From Harpalus rubripes (Eukaryota; Arthropoda; Insecta; Coleoptera; Carabidae): a stretch of 64,000 nt of DNA. The position numbers and the translations under genes are program-made. The notes under the pieces were generated by a model. It did no database searches and was not told where the DNA came from. It was given only the letters and a program-made list of their open reading frames with translations. Below are positions 45,119 to 56,082 of the stretch, piece after piece. The stretch lies in contig OY720462.1 of assembly GCA_963082715.1 (NCBI GenBank), positions 6,644,801 to 6,708,800 on the forward strand. The letters run 5' to 3'. Each line of letters starts with the position of its first letter. Within the stretch, counting starts at the first letter, position 1.

Positions 45119-45420
45119 CTACATAAAAATAATATCTATTACAATATAAATAATAGTATAAATTACAATTATTTTTTTTCTGTACTTTTCAGTGAATTTA
45201 GTAATCAAATCTTCATAATTTAAAAACTCGCTTAAAGCATCATTTTCAATATACAACATAGATAAACTATTTAATTTTTGTTGTCCTAAAGTACTTGACA
45301 AATAATTTTTTACTCTTTTGAGAACCGAGAATGTCCTCTTTCCACCTACATTGCTTATTGGCAAAGTTAGATATATTCTTAAAATAATATCAAAATTTGG
45401 GATTGTTGCTATTATATTAT
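45119..45420 (-). pseudogene. hAT transposase C-terminal dimerisation domain
   Basis: The frame upstream of the first Met already fits (PNFDIILRIYLTLPISNVGG). It continues KRTFSVLKRVKNYLSSTLGQ, QKLNSLSMLYIENDALSEFL and NYEDLITKFTEKYRKK. This matches the hATC pattern of the zinc-finger MYM/TTF-type hAT branch (sGERSFSkLK.IK.yLRStm.q.RL..LalLsIe.e). Roughly 90 codons remain and the catalytic core is gone. It is a different branch from the relic at 37132. Confidence 0.82.
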
Positions 45421-45573
45421 TTTGTTGAATAAATTAATGCATTAATTCTGGTGTAGTTAATTAGCAACGATAGTGCTCGCATAGTCGCACCACCAGATAC
45501 CAGATGGCAGACGAATGTATAGACGATAATTCCCTACTTTTAATTCAGTTCTATGAATTTACGTAAATATTAT

Positions 45574-46100
45574 TTTTCTACAGTCTATATACAAAGTAGC
45601 CATTTGCGCTCTCTTTTGTCAACGCAAAATGTCACTTTGCCGCTCTAGAGCGACAAAGTAAAAAAAAACGCTCGCTCCTCAAATTTCTAACTATATAATG
45701 TTGAGAAATGTTACTTGGCTACATTCTTAATGGAAACGTTTAGTCAGGAATTAATGACACTGTAGTTACACATAACACACTTACATAACCAAACAAAATG
45801 CCTCACTGCTGTTAAAGTAAAATAGGGCATTCATTTACAAAAACGAAAGTATAAAATGCTTAGAGTAGATTGAAGCAATAGCTCAAGAAGAATGGAAAAT
45901 ACCGATAAGTAAAAATAAATAAAAAATAAATTTTTGTTATGGTGGAGGACCCCATTGTGGCGACTGTAGAAAAAATCTTATGTGTGTTTCGAGCGCAAAT
46001 GCACATTGTCTATTTCGAGAGAATGCCTCGCTCCTGCGTCGCGCGGCAACAACCTCTCAATCGACAATGTCCCATTTTGCGCTCTTAATACACAAATAGC
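45574..46100. repeat. Hairpin-rich ~530-bp repeat, copy 2
   Basis: Same ends and hairpins as 43554..44120, inserted within the hAT element 44893..46268, so it transposed after that element. Flanks again share TATT (AATATTA before, TATTTCAG after). Confidence 0.85.
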
Positions 46101-46335
46101 TATTTCAGTTAGCTTTAGCTAAAATGAACTACATTTTGGTTACCAAATAAAATTCAAAATAATTTTTAATGATGCATTTCTGACTTACAGGCATTAGTCA
46201 TTTCCGGGCCCTATTTATTAAGGGCCCTAGGCAATTGCCTAGTTTGTCTAGTGGTTAATCCGGGCCTGACTTCAAGATGGACCAATTGAACAACTTGATT
46301 TTTAGTTTTTAATTTACTAAGAAGCTGGTTCGTAA

Positions 46336-46562
46336 TATGTCAAAATAATTGTACTGTTTATCATAGCATTCTCAAAGTAGCATTAATGAGAGAATAAAAA
46401 TTATATGTATTAATATCGTCTTCATTTTCTGAAACCGATAAACTATTGAACAAACCACTGATGTTATGAAGCATAATAAGCCTTAGATGTCTCAAAATCC
46501 TCGCTCTACGATATCTGCGGCAGTTATGATACTCATAACAATCCTAGTTATGTTGATAGCTA
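46336..46562. repeat. Dispersed repeat, paralogue of 1480..1730
   Basis: Aligns with 1480..1730 over about 230 bp; see that entry for landmarks. Confidence 0.65.
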
Positions 46563-47282
46563 AAATCTCGATAGATAAATAAATAATATAGGTACATGAC
46601 GATATATTTTTACCGGACTTATTAATTACTATAATTTTTAATATCAAATAATCGGTTCTACCTCGTATTATCCGTTCTTCAACTGCCACCATTTTTCTAC
46701 ATCCTAGTATTTAAAATTATCAAACTTTGCTGATATTTTTTCCTGCGAAAATCATATTTCACTTATATTTCAGTAAGAAAAACAATTTCACTCCATTTAC
46801 TGAGCAATGGAAAGTATGAAAGACGTTGAACGTTTAACCGTTCAGTCATAATATTTGTCTGAAGTTGACGTGCTGTTCTGTACAGTACTGGCTTTAGGGG
46901 GGTGGGGGAAACATGGCATCTACAGCCGACGGGCTGATGTATGGAACTGGGGTACCGGGTCGAGAACAGGACCGCACTAAAGACAATTTAAGGAGGGGAA
47001 ACGTCGGATATTAAATAAAAATACCAGAACATAAACTAAAAAGGTTGTATTATTCTTATTGTATTATGAATTCTGAAAGATTTTTTAATAATTTATTGTA
47101 AATAGAATTTTTGCAGCTTTCCAACATTCCAACGATATGTAACTTACCTATGTTCAGTTGTTTCAAACAACGAAAATGCAACAATTATTAAATTTATAGG
47201 GTAAAAACTATGGTTGTGACAATGAAACAAATGAAATCATTAGTTAGATATTCACTCCTATTTTGTAAGAAAGTTGTTATGT
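46563..47282. other. No gene recognised
   Basis: Includes a GC-rich patch at 46888..46990 starting CAGTACTGGCTTTAGGGGGG, which resembles a hAT terminus, but no partner end or duplication was found. Confidence 0.35.
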
Positions 47283-47694
47283 AATAAAACTGATTTTTGG
47301 ACTTCCATTATCTTTATTTAACAGAAACACAAATTTTCACAACGTTTCGGTAGCTAATATCTGCTGCCGTCATCAGGTGTACTGATAATACTAACTAATT
47401 CCTAATACTACGAGCCTTATATCTGGTAAAATGAGGGTGGTCAAGCGTGGTTGGGAGTTCAAGTGTGTCTGGTGGTTCATGATTGGTCACCGATGGAAGA
47501 CCACCAGACACACTTGAACTCCCAACCACGCTTGACCACCCTCATTTTACCAGATATAAGGCTCGTACTATTAGGAATTAGTTAGCATTATCAGTACACC
47601 TGATGACGGCAGCAGATATTAGCTACCGAAACGTTGTGAAAATTTGTGTTTTTGTTAAATAAAGATAATGGAAGTCCAAAAAATCAGTTTTATT
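47283..47694. repeat. Head-to-head inverted repeat, 194-bp arms, Penelope-type
   Basis: Arms 47283..47476 and 47500..47694 are near-perfect reverse complements around a 23-bp spacer. Each arm includes ACCTGATGACGGCAGCAGAT, ATTAGCTACCGAAACGTTGT and GTTAAATAAAGATAATGGAA. The CTGATGAC, stem GGCAGC/GCTACC, GAAACG order is hammerhead-like and occurs once per arm on opposite strands. Facing copies of terminal repeats are known from Penelope-like elements; the assignment here is inferred. Confidence 0.85.
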
Positions 47695-47889
47695 AAATAA
47701 CGAGACATTATCTTATAAATTCAAAGTTAAAAAGTTATGTGTTAGTAATATTGCTCTAGCGAATAACCAATAATAATTGCGTTCTATTGGATAAATTTTT
47801 TATGAACGATGCTGAGACTTAACAATTTCCTTACAAAATTGGTCTAATTATCATCTGTTTATTTTCTATATTTTCAATAGATATTCAAC

Positions 47890-48020
47890 AAGAGGTTCGA
47901 AAATAATCGAATATACAGTTGAGAGGACAAGATGTGTTGCCTAGGAAACACAACGACACCGTAGGTGAAGTTGTGTTTTCAGGTAACACATCGGGTTTGC
48001 AAACTGTATATCCAGATGAT
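47890..48020. repeat. Fold-back hairpin with 23-bp stem
   Basis: GATGTGTTGCCTAGGAAACA (47931) pairs with TGTTTTCAGGTAACACATC (ending 47990), loop GACACCGTAGGTGAA. Outer ATATACAGTT and AACTGTATAT also pair, and TTCGAAAATAATC with GATGATTTTTGAA further out. A small noncoding fold-back element. Confidence 0.7.
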
Positions 48021-48173
48021 TTTTGAAACTATAGAGACTATACAACGAATCACCCAACTATATTTTTACGAAATATCAAAAATATTACTTGTTCATTTAT
48101 ATCCATGGATGATATGATTACATATGATTCTTTTATTTGTGAACCGAAACACCACTAGTTGTGACTATGCCCT

Positions 48174-48333
48174 GTTCCATTTAAGCCATTCAGTAGATGG
48201 CACTGGCAACAGCTCAAATCTGAAGTAGCCGAAATTACATTGGGCAAACTTGTATTTTGTCTCTAATTTCAGCCAATCAGAGATGTCAAAACTATTCCCT
48301 ATGCTACGCAATACTGAATGGCTTAAATGGAAC
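48174..48333. mobile_element. 160-bp MITE (GTTCCATTTAAGCCATTCAGTA ends)
   Basis: The 22-bp inverted ends begin GTTCCATTTAAGCCATTC and finish GAATGGCTTAAATGGAAC. The interior matches 25470..25637. No coding capacity. The flanks show no obvious duplication. Confidence 0.75.
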
Positions 48334-48341
48334 AAGGTATA

Positions 48342-48363
48342 GTTGTGTTTCGCGAAACACAAC
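48342..48363. repeat. Perfect 22-bp palindrome
   Basis: GTTGTGTTTCG and its exact complement CGAAACACAAC with no loop. The same GTTGTGTTT word is in the nearby fold-back (47972). Confidence 0.85.
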
Positions 48364-48961
48364 TTAGCAACATAAATAACCGATGTTATACAGCGTATCT
48401 AAGAAAAATTGAGCTATCTGACTGGTCTATTTTCCGATGAGTTATATAGTCATATACATTAATATCTTATCCAGAACTGAAACATAATTCCCGTAGAAGA
48501 TATAGAATTTATTATTAATATACTACAAATAATTTTTCTATTAAATTAGCGTAATATTATTTCTGTTATTTTTCTTCAATTGGAGTTGTTGAGTTATTTA
48601 TCCTAATTCGGATTTATATGTAGATTCCCCGTCTCAGCACTTTTGGGATTGTAAATGTTTATTTTTCATTTAGGCATTTCGGCAGGTCTGTACCTTTCCT
48701 CCATTAATTATTTACCTTTTAATCAATACTTTTATCCTCTGTTTGTTCTTCTTACTCGCAAGACTGTGTGACAAATTTGCTGATTTATTTTTTTATTGTT
48801 TTCCTAAGAGATTAGTTTACAACGTTTTAATTAAATTAATTAAAATTATTTTCTGGAGTGTGAAATAATTTAGGGATTATATATAAGGTTGGACAAATAT
48901 TATAGAAACGAATCAAATAAATAAATACAGAAGTACTGTATTATCTTATGCATATTACGCA

Positions 48962-48964
<3 letters not shown>
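48364..48964. other. No gene recognised
   Basis: Unassigned AT-rich sequence. Confidence 0.4.

Positions 48965-49045
<81 letters not shown>
48965..49045. repeat. (AT)n microsatellite, ~40 units
   Basis: Uninterrupted AT tract immediately left of the element at 49046. A short TATATATA tract also follows that element, so it inserted into TA-repeat DNA. Confidence 0.95.
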
Positions 49046-49047
<2 letters not shown>

Positions 49048-49761
49048 CTGTCTCACAACTCGCGCCCCAGAGCGAATGAGGAAACACGAGACTGCACCCG
49101 GATGTGTAATTTCGAAAAAAAAAAATCTAGCTTAAAAGATATTCCAGAAAAGACGTCTTAAAATTGACCAATCGGAGACCTACACCTTTAATGTGTGTTT
49201 ACCGTAATTTTACGTTACTAGGATTTTATACAAATCAAATCTTCTTTAAAATGTGTGGGCGACTGTAGTTTTCGAAAAATGTCAATGTAAAATTAAAGTT
49301 GACAAGGTGAATAACAAAGGCAAATTCTTACCATGTATTCAGCCGCTGATTACTTAGAAATGATTATAATTTTCGGTCAAATGACAATAATATTTTCGTA
49401 TAACACATTTTACACAGCTTTTACAACACGTTGAACCGTACGATATAAATGTTGATCTCGAATGACACCTTCGCTAACCTAAATTTGTTGACAGTGAAAA
49501 GTCAACTCTAAAGTGTCAAAATTACAGTAACTCAAACAAATTTTGTAACTCACTAGTAGTATTTTAAAACCTAGCAACCAGTTGTATTTTGTAATAATAT
49601 CATCACACCTCAAGATATCCTTCCGGGATTGGTGGATTATAAAGTCTTGTAACTCCGCGCGTTATGCAAGCAGCCGCAAATTATTTTCTTCTATTTGTTA
49701 ACAACCTATTGTCGTCGGCAAGTGTCAGTTTCGTCTGGGGCGCGAGTTGTGAAACACCTTG
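49046..49761. mobile_element. TA-target element with ACAACTCGCGCCCCAG ends
   Basis: GGCTGTCTCACAACTCGCGC and CCCAG at the left, CTGGGGCGCGAGTTGTGAAA and CACCTTG at the right form inverted repeats of about 27 bp with a few mismatches. TATA lies on both sides. The interior has no transposase. Likely a Tc1/mariner-type MITE. Confidence 0.75.
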
Positions 49762-49915
49762 TATATATATTTAACATATATTAGAAAACTTGTTTAGCTT
49801 CTAATTTCTCTAGTGTCAGGCACATCAATTTAGCCGTGTCATCGTAACTGACATTGGATATTGGCATAAAGCATTTTTGCAATATCCTTCAACAAAAAAA
49901 CAATCGAAATTTGAC

Positions 49916-50419
49916 GTTCCGTGCTGCACTGTGCCTTGCATCCACTCGCGCTGACTGCTGTAGCTCGACTGTTTTTAGAGGGCTAGACTAGTATGCTGGC
50001 CTCATAGTTTTACGTGACGCATCGAGCAGGGATAAGCATTCAGCCTGATTTTTCGTGTGGCCTCGGCAGGAAACGATAGAGTGAAAAATTACCTTGTTAA
50101 GAACATTGTCACCACTCTCGACAACCCATCTTATTCTCCCAACCTTGCACCAGCCGATTTTTACCCGTTCCCTCGGCTAATATGAAATTGAAGGGACAGT
50201 TTGCTAATTTAGCAGATGTGATGGACAATTCGACGAGGCAGCTGAAGGCAGTTTCAGAAAATGGTTTCCAGGAGTGTTTTGAACAGTTGCACGAAAGGTG
50301 GAACAAATGCGTACATGCGAGAAGTGTACCTTAAAGGGAATTAATGTAAAAATGTTATTGTACCTATTTTCAATAAAATATTATTGGTCAATTCCAGGAA
50401 CATTTTACGTTACCTCGTA
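49916..50419 (+). pseudogene. mariner remnant (second lineage), 3' half
   Basis: From about 50137 the coding end reads SYSPNLAPADFYPFPRL, then after a frameshift MKLKGQFANLADVMDNSTRQ, LKAVSENGFQECFEQLHERW and NKCVHARSVP before a stop near 50333. This includes the third catalytic Asp region (NLAPADF) and the mariner C-terminus. The 3' inverted repeat TTGGTCAATTCCAGGAACAT, TACGTTACCTCGTA ends at 50419. The 5' portion (49916..50136) is jumbled and no left terminus was found. Confidence 0.8.
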
Positions 50420-50937
50420 TATACTTATAATCAATGGTAGTGTCTTGTAGCCTGCGGATGCATACCCAAAAGTAATTATTTTTGAACGTGCAATACATTA
50501 ATATAATTGAAAATTAATTATTTATCGATTTTAATTAATGTGAAATATTAACAATTACAGAACATTTCAATACTGTTAATGGATTTGCCGCACACATATT
50601 TTATATTCATAAATAAACTCAATATAACTCGGAATATTCACTAAAAACTTTGCCGCGATAAACGTATACAGATTTGAATTTACTCCCAACATTAATTTCG
50701 ATTACAACTAAAGTAATTAACAATAACTAACCGAAATCCACTAGAGAATCAGAACGGAAATAATTACTTCCAAACTACCACAGAATATGCATATTTTCAC
50801 ACGTTTTTGATAGGATCTTCTTGGGATAAAATTTAACCTTATAACTGCGACTGAGTCTGAGAGGCCCAATTTTTAAATTTCATTTATCTTTTAAACGTTA
50901 ACTGTAACTTTTAAGTTTGTTAAATTTTACTATTTTT
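50420..50937. other. No gene recognised
   Basis: Unassigned AT-rich sequence between the mariner remnant and the next repeat. Confidence 0.4.
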
Positions 50938-51550
50938 ACCTCCCGCTACCCTTGGTAAAGGAGGTATAGGGATCGTGCTAAAAGTCGCATATCGAGATTT
51001 TGGTAAATGAGCACGTTTTAAGGTCCCTAGAATCCAATTCAAAATTTTCAGGATTATGTCTGTGTGTATGTGTGCGTGGATCCTCCACTCTAACTCAAAT
51101 ACTATCATTTATAAAATTTTGAATCCTTGTATTTCGAACTTTTTCTGTAATGGAAAGAGCCTATTAGATTTTGGTAAAAATCGGTTAATCGGAAATGGCA
51201 CTTTACTAGAGGCTCAAAATAGTTTTTTTTCGAAAAATACCTTTAAATGTTTTTTTCGAGACATTATAAAAATCAAAGATTATTAAATTTTCTATAGATT
51301 TGCATTAATACTTTTTCTATATATTTTATGGATAAATTTATAAAAATATCTATAATTTAAATCCCAAAGCCTACGCTTTAAACAAACAAAACGCAGTTAT
51401 TCAAATGTATGTAACTGTTAGATAAATGTCACTATCAAAGAACTAATCATTTCAAAATAATATTAGTAACGTTTTAAAAAGAAAAAAGTAAATAGAACAA
51501 TTGAAAAGGAATTCAATACAGTTTCCAGCATAAGTAAGTATGCAGGTATC

Positions 51551-51833
51551 TGAGAAATATTCGTTTTCCGTGAATGGACTGTGTCATATTTTGAGTCAGA
51601 GCTCAACGTTTCGCCCGCAGTCGTATGGAGTATCTTCAGGAGCAAGGGGGATAGTACTGTCTTAAACAAGGTTATCCGACGTGTCAACCACGCTAGAGGC
51701 CGAGTTTAAGCAACAAGAGGGGGAGACTCAGTTTACAAGGTTACCCGACGTGAGCTCTGACTCAAAATATGACACAGTCCATTCCCGGAAAAAGAATATT
51801 TCTCATGACTCAGACTGTGGAAGCCTACGCAAT
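51551..51833 (-). mobile_element. Penelope-type insertion with inverted ends
   Basis: Flanked by TATGCAGGTATC (51539..51550) and TATGTAGGTATC (51834..51845), a 12-bp duplication with one mismatch. Ends AGAAATATTCGTTTTCCGTG and CCCGGAAAAAGAATATTTCT are inverted, about 52 bp each, including GACTGTGTCATATTTTGAGT. The interior on the minus strand carries GCGGGCGAAACGTTGAG as in the 10340 fragment. Confidence 0.65.
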
Positions 51834-51922
51834 TATGTAGGTATCTAGTTAGATTAATAAAAATTAACGATGCACATTCACATTTTATAACGGTATTTAA
51901 AATTTAATCTTCATTTTATTAT

Positions 51923-52001
51923 AGCCCCGGTGGCTCAATGGTTAGAGCAACGCCTCATGTCGTGATTCTCGGGGCTCTGGGTTCGAATCCCACTAAGGCA
52001 T
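51923..52001 (+). tRNA. tRNA-like sequence (pseudogene, SINE-type head)
   Basis: GCCCCGGTGGCTCAATGGTT, AGAGCAACGCCTC and GGGTTCGAATCCC carry A-box and B-box consensus words. The arrangement equals the 31823 copy. The anticodon arm cannot be folded convincingly. Confidence 0.6.
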
Positions 52002-52217
52002 GGATGTGTGTCAATGTGAACCCACTCTGTAATTGATATTTAATCCTGTTGAGGGGTTTTAAAAAAAAGTAGTTACTTGGATTAGATTAGACTATATTTT
52101 AAGAAATAAACTGTCAAAATCAGAGTAAAATTCGCTACTCCAAAAATAAGGATTAACTTAATCTTTTTTGTGACTTGGGCTGTAAATGGCGGGAGGTAAT
52201 ATGCTGGCCACACCAGA

Positions 52218-52807
52218 TTTTTTCTAAAATCTATTAATCGTTATAGCGTTACATAAAAATATTGTCATACTATTATCAGTTTGAAAATACAGAGTAGGCA
52301 TTTGCCACGGAGGAGTATTTGAGGCCCACATATTGTTGTTATTGTATGTTTCATATCTGTTTTTATATTTCCTTTTTGAAGTTGGACGCTGTACATAAGT
52401 TTCCAAACGGTTCCTAATAATTTTTTTTTAAAATCTCATTTTGTTATTGGTTAACAATAAAAGCAAGAACGAAAATTGTATTGAGCAAAAAAAAAACATC
52501 ATCCATCATCTACTTATTATTTTCATGTAACCGATCCCAATATTTTGAAATACCCTATTCAAATTAATATGGCAACGGGTGTAAGAGAAAAATTATGGCT
52601 TAATTAACATGAAATGTATTTCAAAATATATTTAATATTTAAATATAAAAAGTCATTGAACATCAAGAATGCAGAAAAAGGAACAACACGTTTAAAACAG
52701 TACTGCATAGTAAAAATTTATTAAATAATTATTCGAGCTGATTTTACCATAAATAGCTTGATAGCATCTTTATAGTTTTGTTATCTATTGCTTCTATGGA
52801 AACCATT
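52218..52807. other. No gene recognised
   Basis: Unassigned AT-rich sequence; a 60-codon minus frame has no domain. Confidence 0.4.
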
Positions 52808-53253
52808 TTTTTTATAATTTCATCTGAACGTATAAGTAAAACTAAGACTGTCGGTGAAAATCCGGTGAAATATTCCTATTAATAAGCGAGTTATAGTCCA
52901 CCGAAATTTGAAAATATAGATGCGACGTCACGTATATAAGTTTTTATATTAAACATTTTCGTCGTGGACCTAAATGTTCTTGAAATATATGCTATGTCTA
53001 AATTATATTTATAAAAAATAAATGAATATTATTATACTGTACAAGTCGACATGATTTATAATTGGAAATGTATTTAAATGATTAAGTTTAATGCAAAATA
53101 TTTATATTCAAATAAAAACTGTTGAGAATTGCACTACTGGACTGATAGTCACGCCTCCGCTATTTGAATTTCTCTACTTCCATTGGTAGTAGGTTGCGCC
53201 CCTAACTCGGTATTCGTTATATATTTATAGGTGGTCTTTGAGTCGCCAATCAA

Positions 53254-53317
<64 letters not shown>

Positions 53318-53470
53318 ATTTAATATGCGTGACGAGCTGCTAAAACAAAAACCCACTTGTTTCCGAAGTACTTCAATTATATCATTTTATTTCTTTATTA
53401 ATATTCAGTATTAAGCATCTACTTTCACTATTTTATACTAATTTCTCTTAATTCGATTGAGCTGTAATCC
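52808..53470. repeat. Dispersed repeat with ~515-bp insertion
   Basis: The two halves (ATAATTTCATCTGAACGTAT and TTCAATTATATCATTTTATT) are contiguous at 28445..28600. Here they are separated by 52856..53369, which starts GTGAAAATCCGGTGAAATAT and includes the (TA)n tract at 53258. Terminal repeats or a duplication are not obvious. Confidence 0.65.
53258..53314. repeat. (TA)n microsatellite
   Basis: About 28 TA units inside the insertion described above. Confidence 0.95.
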
Positions 53471-53966
53471 TCTATTATGACTAGATCATTTAGTCGTTCT
53501 TGTGTTTCTTTTTCGAAAATAATTCTTTATAATTTTCACGTTCGAAATTCAGCAAAAACTAAATCATTTATTTTCCATATTCACGACACGACAATTCTAC
53601 ATGTGTATATCCTCTTCCACATTTAAATTCCCGTTCCTATCCTGTCTATTTAAAAAGAACAAGTGTAATCCCTCTGTATAAGAAGGCATTTGTGCAGCAG
53701 GTTAGACCGACTCGACTTATGCTAAATCATATATTGAATTTCATGAAATGCAAAGCGCAAAGAGGATTATCAAGACCTCGAGGTCTTTTTTAACAAGATG
53801 CAGGAGCCGAACTTACATGCAGGATTTGTCAGGAGAGCAGACTGCGCCAGGATTATAAAAGTTGGAAAGGTGAAATTATTCTTATCCACTACATTTAACC
53901 CTGAAGACGGTTTACAGGTCAGAATTTTATCCAACATGTGTAAAAAAATGTTTTGATATTGTAATT
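53471..53966. other. No gene recognised
   Basis: The segment 53740..53940 is less AT-rich (CAAGACCTCGAGGTC palindrome near 53770) but has no exon or repeat signature I can support. Confidence 0.35.
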
Positions 53967-54701
53967 ACTTCCTTATACAAAGTAAAGGAAGTATTGTATT
54001 CGCGAAAAATTTCGGTTTTCATATTTCAACGGAAATATCCATTTTGACCATCCCTGAATCCATTCTGACTAACTTCGTCGTGACGTCTTTACGTACGTAC
54101 GTATCTCGCATAACTCAAAAACGATAAGCCGTAGAAAGTTGAAATTTTGTATTTAGGACTTCTATAACATCTAGTTTGTGCACCTTTCTTTTTGGTCATT
54201 ACATAATTTCAAGAAATGGTACTTTATTTGAAGCCTATAATAGATTTTAATGAAAAACTATATTAAAATATAATCCAAAACTTTTCTAATTTAGTATATA
54301 AGACTTTTATATCAATTGGAATAGCATAGCAGATTTTGGTTAAAACAGGCTAACCGGAAGTGATATATTACCTGAAGTTGTTAACAGTTTTTCTTGAATA
54401 AAATGGTTTCATTTTGATTTTAGAAATAAATGCTTCAAATAAGAGTTTTAGAGAATTAAATTCTGCGTCTAGCACATCAAGTATTATTAAATTAGCCTTT
54501 TGTATAAGCGAGATATGTAAATTTAAAACTTATATACTTTTTGGTTTTTGTAATGAAGCTTGCTATGGATTAGGACAAAAAATAACAAAAAAAATAATAG
54601 ATGTTAATGTCAAATTACGTCAAATACATGCAATTTTATAATTGAGTCTATACTTCATATTAGTCTTGCGTACAAGGAAGTCGTGTGGTGTCCACATCAG
54701 A
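53967..54701 (+). repeat. Hairpin-capped repeat, subfamily D
   Basis: Starts ACTTCCTTATACAAAGTAAA/GGAAGT hairpin and ends ACAAGGAAGTCGTGTGGTGT, CCACATCAGA with a T-run, the same terminal logic as subfamilies A-C. The microsatellite is replaced by a short ACGTACGTACGTA tract. The interior includes GATAAGCCGTAGAAAGTTGA and one CTAACCGGAAGTGATAT module. An open frame at 54414..54641 has no recognised domain. Confidence 0.8.
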
Positions 54702-54815
54702 TTTTTTTTGTTGAGTATTCAATATAAATAAAAATAATATTAATAGTAGAAAAGAAATTATAACACTTTTCTAAATTCGTCAGGTGGATCTTACAGAAAC
54801 GTTCGCTAGTGTATT

Positions 54816-55621
54816 AAGCAGGCTTTATAGATTGCATAGAATAGAATGGAATAGAACAGAATAGAATAGCACAGGGAATAAAAATATAAACCAGTGCATA
54901 TGTACGGAACCATTTATATTTGCATAGAATGGAATAGAATAGCACAGAATAGAATACGAAATAACAAAATTTTATTTCTTGTTCTATTCCATTCCTGTTC
55001 TTATTCCATTTGGGTTACTCCGATGCTATTTTTGTGATTCCGATGTATTTTTTTGTACTAATTTCATACATAAGGATGCATTCATACGGATGTACTTAAA
55101 AAAACTGATCGCTATCTGTACTTTTCATTTCATCTCGTAGATATAATAAATTGTCAAAATGACAAATATCTACTTCACAAACAGTGAAATCAGCGCACAA
55201 GAATGAATGAATATATAACTGTAAAAGTACTGGGGTCTCGTGGTTATGCGTACTTGAGTGTCGGGTCGCGAATCTAGGGAACCGGGTTGGATCCCGACCG
55301 ACGCCATATATTTCGAATTTTAAATGCCACAAAATTGACCCCTGTGGTGCGCTTTTCATTCCAACAATAAGTGCCCGTGAGGTGATGTCTGGTAACCGCC
55401 CGCACGGTACAAATATGTCATCATTACCGAACAGATTGGCACACCCAGCAATGGGTAATAAGCCGTGATGATATATTTATTTATTTATTTATTTACTGTA
55501 AATGTGACATTTTATTCCATTCCATGTAAACTATAAATGATCTTAAAAATTTCTATTTTTATTCTATTCCTTAATTCATTTTATTCCATTCTATTCTATG
55601 CAATCTATAAAGCAAGCTTTA
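54816..55621. mobile_element. TIR element (GCTTTATAGATTGCATAGAA ends) carrying a SINE
   Basis: GGCTTTATAGATTGCATAGA with AATGGAAT at the left, and ATTCCATTCTATTCTATGCA with ATCTATAAAGC at the right, are inverted repeats of about 40 bp. AGAATAGAATGG words repeat near both ends. It encloses the SINE at 55228..55500. No transposase. Target duplication not resolved. Confidence 0.7.
55228..55500 (+). repeat. tRNA-derived SINE
   Basis: The head has GGTCTCGTGGTTATGCGTAC (A-box-like) and ACCGGGTTGGATCCCGACCG (B-box-like). A conserved-looking body with CCTGTGGTGCGCTTTTCATT follows, then TTGGCACACCCAGCAATGGG, GATGATATATT and a (TTTA)n tail. The tail matches 3846..3893. Head, body, tail and simple repeat end are the SINE layout. 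The minus-strand open frame here (55096..55359) is incidental. Confidence 0.72.
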
Positions 55622-56082
55622 GGTCCATGTCCCAAAATTTCTGAACAAAATCTACTTAGCTACCGGGTAACCGCTCTTGCACTGTTTCTGCTTGAAATTA
55701 AATATATAAGCCTGTGCACCTTAATTGAAAATACCTGGTTTAATCCAATTCCAAGTGTTCCTATCTCCAACAAACAAAAGGCTGGTGCGCTTAAAATAAA
55801 ACAAGCCCGTAACCGATTTCCTATCAATCTCATTGACTCCAGTCCTGCTGTAATGCAGCTTTAGCGTACGTGCAGCTACGATAGCATTATCTCGAAGTAC
55901 TGTACCTCTGGTACTAACATTCTAACACCATTGAACGTACAATAATCATTGTATAGTAAACGTAAAATAAATCAGGGGAGTTTATTTATAACCCTTAATT
56001 TCTCAAACAAAAATTCTCGTAGAAAAAGATATACCGCGTGTTTTTTTCTTTCAAGGTGTACATATGAGATTAAAATAGCCTT
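55622..56082. other. Open frame of unknown meaning and a TE end
   Basis: An 88-codon frame (55598..55864) has fairly even composition but no recognised domain, and begins in the preceding TIR. Near 56053, AAGGTGTACATATGAGATTA resembles the terminus of the long-TIR element at 62243. Confidence 0.35.

Larger units (their letters stand above)
44893..46268 (-). mobile_element. hAT element with a C-terminal transposase relic
   Basis: The right end TGGTTAATCCGGGCCTG at 46268 and a decayed left end TTGCCGGACTACGG are flanked by an exact 8-bp duplication ACTTCAAG (44885..44892 and 46269..46276). GGGCCCTAGGCAA is shared near both ends in inverted orientation. It carries a hAT dimerisation domain and hosts copy 2 of the hairpin-rich repeat. 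Confidence 0.85.
50938..52217 (+). repeat. Hairpin-capped repeat, subfamily B, with tRNA-like module and Penelope insert
   Basis: Complete ends: ACCTCCCGCTACCCTTGGTA hairpin at 50938 and GGCGGGAGGTAATATGCTGG, CCACACCAGA ending 52217. Includes TGAGCACGTTTTAAGGTCCC, a very short TG tract, GGATCCTCCACTCTAACTC and the tRNA-like module near 51870..52175. A Penelope-type insertion (51551..51833) lies in the second half. Confidence 0.82.

Noticed and set aside
46888..46990. Possible hAT end CAGTACTGGCTTTAG with G-run
   Set aside because: No partner terminus or 8-bp duplication found nearby.
55598..55864. 88-codon frame as a host gene
   Set aside because: Begins inside an element's inverted repeat and shows no domain, splice sites or conservation evidence.
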